Part shown: positions 18,118 to 25,050 of the stretch, in pieces
How the letters are laid out: each line of letters starts with the position of its first letter
How positions within the stretch are numbered: the stretch's first letter is position 1
NCBI GenBank assembly: GCA_046263055.1
Contig: JBHELO010000114.1
Span: 1 to 26,597 of the forward strand
Direction: 5' to 3'
DNA from: DATAQC01 sp046263055
GTDB taxonomy: Bacteria > Actinomycetota > Acidimicrobiia > Acidimicrobiales > AC-14
DNA length: 26,597 bases
Translations under genes and position numbers: made by a program
The notes under the pieces: model-generated
Told to the model about the DNA's origin: nothing
What the model saw: the letters and a program-made list of their open reading frames with translations, nothing else
The model's database searches: none

Positions 18118-18303
18118 CTCATCCCAGTGCGACGACTGCATGCCGCCGGAAGGCGGTCAGTGAGGCGGCCCTGAGGCGCTTGGACGGCCGGCAAAACGCC
18201 GACTCAGCGCCTCATCCCAGTGCGACGACTGCATGCCGCCGAAAGGCGGTCAGTGAGGCGGCCCGAGGAGCTAAGGGACGGCGGGCAAAGGCCGGCCCAG
18301 GCG
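18118..18303 (+). repeat. 93-bp tandem repeat, two copies
   Basis: Units 18118-18210 and 18211-18303. The first 54 bp (from CTCATCCCAGTGCGACGACT) differ at one position; the rest is more diverged but alignable (GGACGGCCGGCAAAACGCCG against GGACGGCGGGCAAAGGCCGG). Each has a GCCGCC-GRAA-GGCGG stem-loop. A third degenerate copy of the hairpin part lies at about 18669-18711. Confidence 0.85.
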
Positions 18304-18381
18304 CGTCATGGCGGCGCCACGCAGCGCGCGGCGAGTGGGAGGACGCCGGCCGAGCACGTGCCAGTCCGCCACGGGACGCTG

Positions 18382-18418
18382 GAGGGGATGTTCCACGTGG
18401 AACGCGGAACATCCCCTC
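18382..18418. repeat. 13-bp perfect inverted repeat overlapping parS 3
   Basis: GAGGGGATGTTCC (18382-18394) and GGAACATCCCCTC (18406-18418) are perfectly complementary around an 11-nt loop that contains the rest of parS site 3. It could form a hairpin that competes with the double-stranded parS form. Confidence 0.8.
18390..18403. promoter_or_regulatory. parS site 3
   Basis: GTTCCACGTGGAAC, a perfect palindrome with symmetric changes from the consensus; identical to site 5. Confidence 0.9.
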
Positions 18419-18517
18419 TGATGCGTGGCGCGGCATGCCCGACTGGCGGAGGCGTGGTCCTGGCCCGTCGGGGCGGCCCGTGACCCCCGACGTTGAGCGG
18501 CCGCCCGAGGCGCCGGC
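18419..18517 (+). pseudogene. Decayed duplicate of the parA 5' end
   Basis: This stretch aligns with 18858-18966, the region around the parA start, at an offset of about 450 bp. Both share GGCATGC, GACTGG and the 15-mer CGACGTTGAGCGGCC. In the parA frame the copy would read VTPDVERPPEAP against VILDVERPPEEP at the real parA. It has no ATPase domain and is most simply a duplication remnant. Confidence 0.6.
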
Positions 18518-18548
18518 GAGACTCTGGGTGATTGGCGGGGGCCGGGAT

Positions 18549-18562
18549 GTTCCACGTGAAGC
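18549..18562. promoter_or_regulatory. parS site 4 (degenerate)
   Basis: GTTCCACGTGAAGC, two mismatches to the consensus. It is the duplicate of site 2 in the tandem duplication and probably binds ParB more weakly. Confidence 0.75.
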
Positions 18563-18839
18563 GTCGACTGTCCCGGACGGCCAGGGCCAGGCTGCCGCGC
18601 CGTTCCCGCATCTCGAGCCACAGCGAACGCACGGGGCGACCCAAAGGTCGATGGGGCTCACGGAATGGGGCAGTCGCATGCCGCCGGGAGGCGGTCTGTG
18701 ACCCGGCCCGGAGGGTGGGGGGGACGGCAGCCCATGTTCAACGCGACTCAGGCGCGGCACGGCGGGGCCGCGACCGTGCGTGGCGAGCGGGGAGACGCCG
18801 GCCAAGCGGCGCGACTTCAGGAGGCACCCTGGCGGCGAT

Positions 18840-18853
18840 GTTCCACGTGGAAC
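18840..18853. promoter_or_regulatory. parS site 5
   Basis: GTTCCACGTGGAAC, identical to site 3, 45 nt before the parA start. ParB bound here could also repress parAB. Confidence 0.9.
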
Positions 18854-18898
18854 GCGGATATCCCTTGATGCTCCCCTCCGGCATGCGAGACTGGGGGA

Positions 18899-20308
18899 GT
18901 GCGTGATCCCGGTTGGTCGGCGCAGCCAGTGATCCTCGACGTTGAGCGGCCACCGGAGGAGCCGCACTCCGAGCCGCCTGCGAGGGATCACGTCGAGGCT
19001 CCTTCGTCGGCCGAAGGCGTCGGGCGCCCGCCCGCACCGTGGGACGAATCGGAACCGCCGGTGCCTCCCCCGCCGCCCGTCGACGCCGAGCCACTGCAGC
19101 CCTCCACGCCGACGGACCCCGGCGGTTTGGGGTCAGCGGGCGCACCCGAGCCTGCGCCTCCCGACTCATCTGGCGCCGGCACCTCCGAGAGAGACGTTCT
19201 CCCGGGTTCCTTCCCCCCTGAGGAAACTGGCGACGGGAGCGCCGATGTGGCCCCTGCAGCCGACCGCCCCGGGCCTGTCGGGTCAGGGACTCCCGAGGAT
19301 TCGCGAGCGCCCGTTGCCCCCCTCGCCACCGGTCCGGCCGCCGCCGGTGCGCCGGCGCCGGCCGAGGCCAGCGCCGCCCCGACTCACCATCCGCCACCGG
19401 CCGCAGCCGCAGAAGCCCAGGCATCGCCGCCTGCCGCTCCTCTCGATGAGACCTCGGCCGGGCGTGCCAAGCCGGACGGGCCGGTCGGCGCCGCCACCGC
19501 GGAGCTGCCGGGCCGGCCACCGCCGCGCCCGCTCCCCCGGGTGGTGGCCATCGCCAACCAGAAGGGAGGCGTGGGCAAGACCACCACCGCGGTCAACCTG
19601 GGCGCGTCGCTGGCCGACTTGGGCTACCGGGTCCTGGTGGTGGATCTCGACCCTCAGGCCAACGCCACCACCGGCCTCGGGGTGGACGCTCGCAACCTGG
19701 CGGCGTCGGTATACGACGTGCTCCTGGCCGACACCCCGATGGAGGATGCGGTCGAGCCCACCGCACTGCGTAACCTGTTCGTGGTCCCCGCCACCATCGA
19801 CCTGGCCGGCGCCGAGATCGAGCTGGTGCCGGCCTTCAGCCGGGAGCTCAAGCTGCGCCGCGCCATCGACCACCTGGGCGACGAGTTCGACTTTACCCTC
19901 GTGGACTGCCCGCCATCGCTCGGGCTGCTGACGGTCAACGGCCTGGCTGCCGCCGGTGAGGTGCTGGTGCCGATTCAGTGCGAGTACTACGCCCTGGAGG
20001 GCCTCGGCCAGCTCCTGCGCAACATCAAACTGGTGCAGAGCAACCTCAACCCGCGCCTCGAGCTCAGCACCATCGTCCTCACCATGTACGACGCCCGGAC
20101 CAAACTGGCCGATCAGGTGGCCACCGAGGTGCGGTCCCACTTCGGGGCGCGGGTCTGCCGCACGATCGTCCCGAGAACAGTCCGGCTGTCGGAGGCACCC
20201 TCCTTCGGCCAGCCGATCATCGTTTTCGACCCCGCCTCCCGGGGGGCCATCGCCTACCGGGAGTTGGCCAAGGAGGTGAGCGGTGGCGCGCCGCGGCGGG
20301 CTGGGTAG
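18899..20308 (+). CDS. parA: Chromosome partitioning ATPase ParA with a long N-terminal extension
   Basis: A Walker-type ATPase that moves ParB-parS complexes along the nucleoid. The ATPase domain begins at about residue 213: deviant Walker A QKGGVGKTTT at 221-230 with signature Lys222, then YRVLVVDLDPQANATTGLG, FDFTLVDCPPSLGLLTVN and the C-terminal RLSEAPSFGQPII. The first about 212 residues are Pro/Ala/Glu-rich with no predicted structure, much longer than in most chromosomal ParAs. Neither GTG 18899 nor GTG 18929 has a well-placed ribosome site, so the start is uncertain, but the Pro/Ala-rich frame is open from 18899 to the core. The 5' end is one copy of a local duplication. parB overlaps by 26 nt. 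Confidence 0.93.
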   Translation: MRDPGWSAQPVILDVERPPEEPHSEPPARDHVEAPSSAEGVGRPPAPWDESEPPVPPPPPVDAEPLQPSTPTDPGGLGSAGAPEPAPPDSSGAGTSERDVLPGSFPPEETGDGSADVAPAADRPGPVGSGTPEDSRAPVAPLATGPAAAGAPAPAEASAAPTHHPPPAAAAEAQASPPAAPLDETSAGRAKPDGPVGAATAELPGRPPPRPLPRVVAIANQKGGVGKTTTAVNLGASLADLGYRVLVVDLDPQANATTGLGVDARNLAASVYDVLLADTPMEDAVEPTALRNLFVVPATIDLAGAEIELVPAFSRELKLRRAIDHLGDEFDFTLVDCPPSLGLLTVNGLAAAGEVLVPIQCEYYALEGLGQLLRNIKLVQSNLNPRLELSTIVLTMYDARTKLADQVATEVRSHFGARVCRTIVPRTVRLSEAPSFGQPIIVFDPASRGAIAYRELAKEVSGGAPRRAG

Positions 20309-21197
20309 GGGCCTGGGGGCCCTCATCCCGCCCGGAACGACGGAGGGGGAGGTGACCGGCCTCCAGGAACTGCCAGTTTCTTCCATCTCAGCCAATCGGC
20401 GGCAACCCCGGACGGCGTTCGACGAGGAGGCCCTGGCTGCCCTCACCGCGTCCGTGCGGGAGCTCGGCATCCTGCAGCCGGTGCTGGTGCGGGCCACCGG
20501 TCCCGGGACCTACGAGCTGGTGGCCGGTGAGCGGCGCTGGCGGGCCGCCAAGCGGGCCGGCATGCAGGTCATCCCTGCGCTGGTGCGGACCACCGACGAC
20601 GCCTCGTCGCTGGAGCAGGCCCTGGTGGAGAACGTCCAGCGCGAGGACCTGAACCCCCTCGACGAGGCGGCCGCCTACCAGCAGCTCATCGAGGACTTCC
20701 ACTTGACCCATGACGAGGTGGCGGCCCGGATGGGCAAGAGCCGGGCCACCATCACCAACACCCTCCGCCTGTTCCAGCTCCCGCCCACCGTGCAGCGCAT
20801 GGTGGCCGAGGGCAAGCTCAGCGCCGGCCACGCCCGTGGCCTGCTCAGCTCACCGGACCGGGCCTTTCAGGAGTCCCTTGCCCGCCGGGCGGTGGCCGAA
20901 GGTCTCTCGGTGCGGGCGGTCGAGGATGCGGCCCGCCGCCACGGCCGGGACGAGGGGCCCACCCCCCCGGCCGCCCCGTCCCCGGGGTCGGGCCGGCTGC
21001 GGCCGCCAGGGCTGCTGGAGCTGGAGGAGCTGCTCTCCGACCACCTGGAGACCCGGGTCAAGGTCTCCATGGGCGTCGGCCGGGGCCGGGTGACCATCGA
21101 CTTCGCCGATCTCGAGGACCTCGAGCGCATCTACCGGACCATGACCAGCCCGCCGACCGATCCCGGCCGCACCTCCCCGTCAGTCGGCGGCCTCTGA
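20283..21197 (+). CDS. parB: Chromosome partitioning protein ParB
   Basis: A 304-residue CTP-dependent clamp that loads on parS and spreads. The start is GTG 20283 with AAGGAGGT about 5 nt upstream inside the parA end. The N-terminus RRGGLGRGLGALIPPG is the usual ParA-stimulating region. The ParB/CTPase domain has ISANRRQPRTAFDEEALAAL, GERRWRAAK at 82-90 (the CTP/arginine motif) and LVENVQREDLNPLDEA at 114-129. The helix-turn-helix is at about 139-160 (LTHDEVAARMGKSRATITNT). A Pro-rich linker (about 223-243) precedes the C-terminal dimer domain (244-304; LLELEELLSDHLETRVKVSM). All parts are intact; its five parS targets lie just upstream of parA. Confidence 0.97.
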   Translation: MARRGGLGRGLGALIPPGTTEGEVTGLQELPVSSISANRRQPRTAFDEEALAALTASVRELGILQPVLVRATGPGTYELVAGERRWRAAKRAGMQVIPALVRTTDDASSLEQALVENVQREDLNPLDEAAAYQQLIEDFHLTHDEVAARMGKSRATITNTLRLFQLPPTVQRMVAEGKLSAGHARGLLSSPDRAFQESLARRAVAEGLSVRAVEDAARRHGRDEGPTPPAAPSPGSGRLRPPGLLELEELLSDHLETRVKVSMGVGRGRVTIDFADLEDLERIYRTMTSPPTDPGRTSPSVGGL

Positions 21198-21242
21198 TCC
21201 TCGCCGGCACCGATCGCCGCCGGCGCGGCGTGCGAGGCACTG

Positions 21243-21288
21243 GCCCGAGTTGTCCACAGGTTGTTCGTCCGATGTGGACAGATCGGGC
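21243..21288. terminator. Bidirectional hairpin between parB and trxA containing a DnaA box
   Basis: Arms GCCCGA (21243-21248) plus TGTCCACA (21251-21258) pair with TGTGGACA (21273-21280) plus TCGGGC (21283-21288), with one 2-nt internal mismatch. The convergent genes parB and trxA end on either side, so it probably terminates both. The left arm contains a perfect DnaA box TTGTCCACA (21250-21258); the right arm an 8-of-9 box in reverse (21273-21281). Confidence 0.65.
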
Positions 21289-21297
21289 AGTGCGGAC

Positions 21298-21627
21298 CTA
21301 CAGGAACTCTTGCAGCTCCTGGAGGAGCTGGCCCTTGCCTTTGGCGCCGACCATGCGCTTCTTGGCCACGCCGTCCTTGAACACCAGCATGGTCGGGATG
21401 CTCATGACCTCGAACCGGCGGGCGGTCTGGGGCGCGTCGTCCACGTTGAGCTTGGCCACCCGCAGGGTGTCGGGGTGGTCGGCGGCGATCGACTCCAGGA
21501 TCGGCGCCACCATGCGGCACGGCCCGCACCACGGGGCCCAGAAATCCACGATCAGAGGGACCTCCGAGGAGCCCACCACCTCGTCGAACGTCTGATCGGT
21601 CAGCTCCGGAACATCCACATGGTCCAT
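21298..21627 (-). CDS. trxA: Thioredoxin
   Basis: A 109-residue thioredoxin reducing disulfides in cytoplasmic proteins. The active site WCGPC has Cys34 and Cys37; cis-Pro78 is in VMSIPTMLVF; PLIVDFWAPWC and RVAKLNVDD are standard. Length is normal and there is no signal peptide. The start is ATG 21627-21625, with AAGGAGG about 10 nt upstream. It lies 121 nt downstream of trxB, its reductase, in the same direction, and is convergent with parB. In mycobacteria the equivalent gene is called trxC. Confidence 0.97.
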   Translation of the reverse strand: MDHVDVPELTDQTFDEVVGSSEVPLIVDFWAPWCGPCRMVAPILESIAADHPDTLRVAKLNVDDAPQTARRFEVMSIPTMLVFKDGVAKKRMVGAKGKGQLLQELQEFL

Positions 21628-21748
21628 CAGGCCTGCGCCTCCTTGCCGGGGAGTGTGCTCTCCCCGCTGCTAGAACGCTCTCCCCAACCGGAGCATTCCA
21701 CTCCTCGCCCGGCGTCGGGTGCCCCCGGGCGACGGCCTCCGACGACGT
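21628..21748 (-). promoter_or_regulatory. trxB-trxA gap with hairpin
   Basis: 121 nt. A 7-bp stem CGCCCGG / CCGGGCG (21706-21712 with 21725-21731) lies 18 nt past the trxB stop and may weaken read-through, so trxA could have its own promoter. No clear -10 was found. Confidence 0.35.
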
Positions 21749-22726
21749 CTACCAGTCCGTCGTGGTGGGCTCGATCTCGTGCTCGTGGGGATGGCCCTCC
21801 AGCCACCGCTCGGCGTCGATGGCCGCCATGCACCCGGACCCGGCGGCGGTGACGGCCTGGCGGTAGACGTGGTCCTGGACGTCACCGCAGGCGAAGACGC
21901 CGTCCACGTTGGTCTTGGCCCCGTCGGACGTGCGCAGGTACCCGGCCTCGTCCATGTCCAACTGACCGGCGAACACCGACGTGTTGGGGACGTGGCCGAT
22001 GGCCACGAACAGCCCGGAGATGCCCAGGGTGGACTCGTCGCCCGTCTTCACGTTCCGGACCCGCAGCCCCTCCAGGCGGCCCTCGCCCACCAGGGCCACG
22101 GGCAGGGTGTCCCAGAGGAACTCGATCTTGTCGTTCTTCTGGGCCCGCTCCTGCATGATCTTGGACGCCCGCAGCGTGTCCCGGCGGTGGACGATGGTGA
22201 CCTTCTCGGCGAACCGGGTGAGGAAGAGGGCCTCCTCCATGGCCGAGTCGCCGCCGCCGATCACGGCTATGGGATGGCCGGAGAAGAAGAAGCCGTCGCA
22301 GGTGGCGCAGGTGGAGAGGCCCCGCCCCATCAGCTCCCGCTCCCGGTCCAGCCCGAGCATCTTCGAGCGGGCACCGGTGGACACGATCACCGTGCGGGCC
22401 CGGTACTCCTCGTCGCCCGCCCAGACGCGGAACGGGCGGGTCGAGAAGTCCACCCGGGTGGCCTTCACGGTGAGGAACTCGGCACCGAAGCGGGCGGCCT
22501 GGGCTCGGAAGTTGGCCATGAGCTCCGGCCCCTGGATGCCGTCCACGAAGCCGGGGAAGTTCTCCACCTCGGTCGTGAGCATGAGCTGGCCTCCGGGCTG
22601 GTCGGTGGTGGACGACGGCTCGCCCTCCAGGACCAGCGGGCGAAGGTTGGCCCGGGCGGTGTAGATGGCGGCGGTGAGCCCGGCCGGGCCCGACCCGATG
22701 ATCAGCACGTCGCGGACGTCAGACAC
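21749..22726 (-). CDS. trxB: Thioredoxin reductase
   Basis: A 325-residue flavoenzyme passing electrons from NADPH to thioredoxin. FAD-binding GSGPAG at 11-16, redox-active CATC with Cys140 and Cys143, NADPH-binding GGGDSA at 157-162 with HRR at 180-182, and C-terminal CGDVQD (FAD) are all present. The fold and length are the usual low-molecular-weight bacterial form. The start is GTG 22726-22724 with GGAGG 4 nt upstream. The membrane protein gene before it ends only 33 nt away, so the two are probably cotranscribed. Confidence 0.97.
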   Translation of the reverse strand: MSDVRDVLIIGSGPAGLTAAIYTARANLRPLVLEGEPSSTTDQPGGQLMLTTEVENFPGFVDGIQGPELMANFRAQAARFGAEFLTVKATRVDFSTRPFRVWAGDEEYRARTVIVSTGARSKMLGLDRERELMGRGLSTCATCDGFFFSGHPIAVIGGGDSAMEEALFLTRFAEKVTIVHRRDTLRASKIMQERAQKNDKIEFLWDTLPVALVGEGRLEGLRVRNVKTGDESTLGISGLFVAIGHVPNTSVFAGQLDMDEAGYLRTSDGAKTNVDGVFACGDVQDHVYRQAVTAAGSGCMAAIDAERWLEGHPHEHEIEPTTTDW

Positions 22727-22759
22727 GAACCCTCCGGTCAGCAGGTGGCGCAGTCCCGG

Positions 22760-23122
22760 TCAGCGCGAGGCGGGTCGGGGCGACTTCTTGGACCAGAGGA
22801 ACGCTCCGGCCAGCGTGAATATTGCCCCGAGCAGCAGGTACGGGCCCCACACGGGGCCGGGGATGAGCTCGTCGAGGGCGCGGACCAGGGCGATGACGCC
22901 CAGGACGCCGGCGACGGCGCCCAGCATGGCGGCCAGCAGGCCGAAGACCACGACCCTGGCGATGCGGACCAGGCGGTCGGTGGTGTTGACCCGGACCTTG
23001 GCCACCAGGGCGTCCACCCTGTCCAGGGCCTGCACCGCCCACTCGGGGGGCGGCGCCGGCGCGGCGGCGGCCGGCGTGGTGTCCCTGGGCGCGGACCCGC
23101 TGGCGTGGGCCTTGCGCGGCAT
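22760..23122 (-). CDS. Small membrane protein of unknown function
   Basis: A 120-residue protein with a Pro/Ala-rich cytoplasmic N-terminus, an amphipathic segment (QALDRVDALVAKVRVNTTDR) and two predicted membrane helices: about 58-81 (VVFGLLAAMLGAVAGVLGVI) and about 94-110 (YLLLGAIFTLAGAFLW). A basic tail ends SKKSPRPASR. No enzyme motif is visible. Similar short two-helix proteins occur beside trxB in actinomycetes, but none has a firm function that I know. The start is ATG 23122; a TAGGCT hexamer exactly 7 nt upstream suggests a leaderless transcript. Confidence 0.7.
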   Translation of the reverse strand: MPRKAHASGSAPRDTTPAAAAPAPPPEWAVQALDRVDALVAKVRVNTTDRLVRIARVVVFGLLAAMLGAVAGVLGVIALVRALDELIPGPVWGPYLLLGAIFTLAGAFLWSKKSPRPASR

Positions 23123-23129
23123 GGCCGGC

Positions 23130-23139
23130 AGCCTACCCT
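23130..23139. promoter_or_regulatory. Overlapping divergent -10 elements for two leaderless genes
   Basis: TAGGCT on the minus strand (23135-23130) lies 7 nt before the ATG at 23122. TACCCT on the plus strand (23134-23139) lies 6 nt before the GTG at 23146. The two hexamers overlap by 2 bp, so the 23-nt gap could not hold two independent leaders. Confidence 0.4.
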
Positions 23140-23145
23140 TGCGAT

Positions 23146-23508
23146 GTGCGTCGAACCCTCGGCATCGTCGCCGGGGCGGGGGTGGCGGCCGCCGGGGCGG
23201 TGATCCTGGGCGAGTACCCGCTCAGCGGCCTCCTGGGGTTCGGATCGGGCCTGTTGCTGGGGCTGTTCGTGGCCGAGGCGATCGTGATGGTGGGACGGGA
23301 GCGGGATGCGGTCGCCGCCGCCGCCGCCGCCGTCCTGGCGGCCGCGGGGCTGGTGTGGACGGCGTGGATCTCCGCGGGCCACGAGCTGGGACGGCTGCCG
23401 GCCTCGGGGTGGGCGGCAGTGGCCCTCGGTGTGGTGGCGGCCGGCGTCAGGGCAGGGTCGCCTCGAGGAGGGCGGCACAGCCCGTCTGTGCCATCGCCTC
23501 CAGGGTGA
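23146..23508 (+). CDS. Putative small multi-pass membrane protein
   Basis: A 120-residue hydrophobic protein from GTG 23146. Segments of membrane character are about 5-22, 28-50 (GLLGFGSGLLLGLFVAEAIV), 58-76 and 87-101, giving about four helices. There is no recognised domain. The last about 20 residues are antisense to the end of the anti-sigma factor gene and are unlike membrane protein. A TACCCT hexamer 6 nt upstream is consistent with a leaderless promoter. The gene is plausible because the frame is hydrophobic throughout rather than Arg/Pro-rich noise, but the support is moderate. Confidence 0.55.
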   Translation: MRRTLGIVAGAGVAAAGAVILGEYPLSGLLGFGSGLLLGLFVAEAIVMVGRERDAVAAAAAAVLAAAGLVWTAWISAGHELGRLPASGWAAVALGVVAAGVRAGSPRGGRHSPSVPSPPG

Positions 23509-24382
23509 CCGGCCCGGCCGGGACGGTCGGCGCGAAGCCGAGGATGACGGCCGGCGTCCCTGCCACCGTCGCCGTTGCCATGTAGACGACGTCGCCCAGG
23601 TCATGGTGGCGGGCCCGGGCTTCGATCTCACAGGGGCGGGTGCCGACGATGGCCGGCGTCGGGACCGCGCCGCTCGACGCCGGGGCGGCGGGAGCCGACG
23701 CCGCGTCGGCCGCGGTTGCGGCCCGGGCTGCCGCCCCCGCCCTGCTGGCCAGCGCCGCCGCGTCAGGGACGGCGCCCAGGTCGCCGGCCACAGTGGCGCC
23801 GTCGGGGCCCGCCGCCGGGGCCGCCGGGGCCGCCGTGCGGCTCTGGCCGGGTGCGTCGCGAGACGCGCTGAAGGTCGCTCCGCCCCCGCCCGTGCGGGCG
23901 ACCACGCCAGCCACCCCGACGGCCACCACCAGCACAGCGGCCGCCGCCGCCGCTGCCAGCCACCGCCGGCGCCGGTCGGCGGCGTTCCGTGGCCCGCCTG
24001 CGGGGCCGGGCCGAGCCGAGGGCGCGGCCCGGCCGCCGTGGGGCTCGTCCAGAGGTCGCCCCCCGGGTGGCCGACGCTGGCGGTCGAGAGTGGCCGCCGC
24101 AGAGGTGCCGATGCCGGGCGACCCCCGGCCGGCGCCGCTCTCCTCGGTAGGAGGACCCTCGGCCGTCCGACCGTCGGTGGCGACGGCCGCCAGGGCGACG
24201 GCCACCGGATCCACGGCCGGTGGGGGGGCCGCGGGAACGTCGGCCACCGCCGCGCTGAGGGCGGCCAGCTGGCGCAGGCGGGCGGCGCAGTCCGGGCAGG
24301 CGGCCACGTGGACGGCCCACTCAGGTGCCTCGCCGTCGTGGTGGGCACTGAGAGCCGAGAGGTCGGGGTGGTCCATGCTCAC
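23447..24382 (-). CDS. Zinc-binding anti-sigma factor, membrane-anchored
   Basis: A 311-residue protein from GTG 24382, which overlaps the sigma-factor stop (GTGA); ATG 24376 is an alternative. The cytoplasmic domain has the ZAS motif HVAACPDC (His-x3-Cys-x2-Cys) at about 30-37, which binds zinc and traps the sigma factor. A Pro/Arg-rich linker leads to one membrane helix at about 143-165 (WLAAAAAAAVLVVAVGVAGV). The outer part is Ala/Gly-rich and then a small folded-looking domain (PCEIEARARHHDLGDVVYMA onward) with two Cys. The pair should form a membrane-controlled switch for the ECF sigma factor. It corresponds by position to RsmA (Rv3912) next to SigM in mycobacteria. Confidence 0.85.
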   Translation of the reverse strand: MSMDHPDLSALSAHHDGEAPEWAVHVAACPDCAARLRQLAALSAAVADVPAAPPPAVDPVAVALAAVATDGRTAEGPPTEESGAGRGSPGIGTSAAATLDRQRRPPGGRPLDEPHGGRAAPSARPGPAGGPRNAADRRRRWLAAAAAAAVLVVAVGVAGVVARTGGGGATFSASRDAPGQSRTAAPAAPAAGPDGATVAGDLGAVPDAAALASRAGAAARAATAADAASAPAAPASSGAVPTPAIVGTRPCEIEARARHHDLGDVVYMATATVAGTPAVILGFAPTVPAGPVTLEAMAQTGCAALLEATLP

Positions 24383-25050
24383 GGCCTTGGACGCCCGGGG
24401 GCGGGCTCGGGGTTCCCCGACAGCAGGGGGAGGAGGGCGGCCCGTCCCCGGGCGATGCGGGACCGGACGGTGCCCGGCGGCACGCCCAGCACGTCGGCGA
24501 TCTCGGCATAGGACAGCTGGCAGAGGTCCCGCAGCACCACCGCGGCACGGAACTCGGGGGCCAGGGTGGCCAGGGCCGCCTCCACGTCGAGGCGGTCGAC
24601 CACGTCGGGCCCGGGGTCGCCGCCCGCCGCCCCGGCCACGGACCGTCCGGCCACAGACCGTCCTGCCGCAGGGCCGCCCGCCACCGCGCCGCCCGCGACC
24701 AGGCCGCCCGCGGCGCCGGCATCCCCGTCGTGCGCGCCGCCGATCGCCTCCAGGCCCGGGAGAGGCCGCCGACGGCGGCGCCGCAGCTCGTCCAGGCAGG
24801 CGTTGGTGGCCACCCGGTAGGCCCAGGTCGAGAACGTCGAACGCCCGTCGAAGCGGGCCAGGCCGCGGGCCACGGCCACCAGCGCCTCCTGGCACGCGTC
24901 GTCGGCGTCGGTCGGGTTGCCGGTCAGGCGCAGGCAGAGGGCCCGCAGCCGAGGGTGGTGGCGGCGGAGGAGGGCGTCGAGGGCGGCGCCGTCACCGGCC
25001 GTGGCCCGGGCCACCAGCTCGGCGTCGGGCTGGTGGTCGGCGCCGGTCAT
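24379..25050 (-). CDS. ECF sigma factor (SigM-like position)
   Basis: A 223-residue ECF sigma factor. The sigma-2 region is at about 10-90 (LVARATAGDGAALDALLRRH, DDACQEALVAVARGLARF, TFSTWAYRVATNACLDELRR). The sigma-4 region is at about 155-205 (LAPEFRAAVVLRDLCQLSYA, then EIADVLGVPPGTVRSRIARG). The linker between them (about 100-150) is unusually long, Ala/Gly-rich and built from VAGG-like repeats. The ATG at 25050-25048 overlaps the kinase stop (ATGA) and its stop overlaps the anti-sigma gene (GTGA), so all three are coupled. Position between the kinase and trxB matches sigM (Rv3911) of mycobacteria, but identity of the regulon is inference. Confidence 0.92.
   Translation of the reverse strand: MTGADHQPDAELVARATAGDGAALDALLRRHHPRLRALCLRLTGNPTDADDACQEALVAVARGLARFDGRSTFSTWAYRVATNACLDELRRRRRRPLPGLEAIGGAHDGDAGAAGGLVAGGAVAGGPAAGRSVAGRSVAGAAGGDPGPDVVDRLDVEAALATLAPEFRAAVVLRDLCQLSYAEIADVLGVPPGTVRSRIARGRAALLPLLSGNPEPAPGRPRP

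Larger units (their letters stand above)
17370..18898. other. Gene-free centromere region with five parS sites
   Basis: 1529 nt between rsmG and parA. Six frames give only low-complexity products without recognisable domains, so I support no gene here. It contains five parS palindromes, a 93-bp tandem repeat, a diverged duplication of about 450-510 bp, and two notable hairpins. One hairpin (17402-17431; GGCGCC arms with inner CGCC/GGCG) lies 33 nt past rsmG and might end the rpmH-rsmG transcript, though it has no T-run. The parA promoter must lie in the distal part but is not clear. Confidence 0.8.

Noticed and set aside
17370..18898. Several 60-300 codon frames in the parS region
   Set aside because: Products are Arg/Pro/Gly-rich, overlap one another in all frames, and have no domain or good ribosome site.
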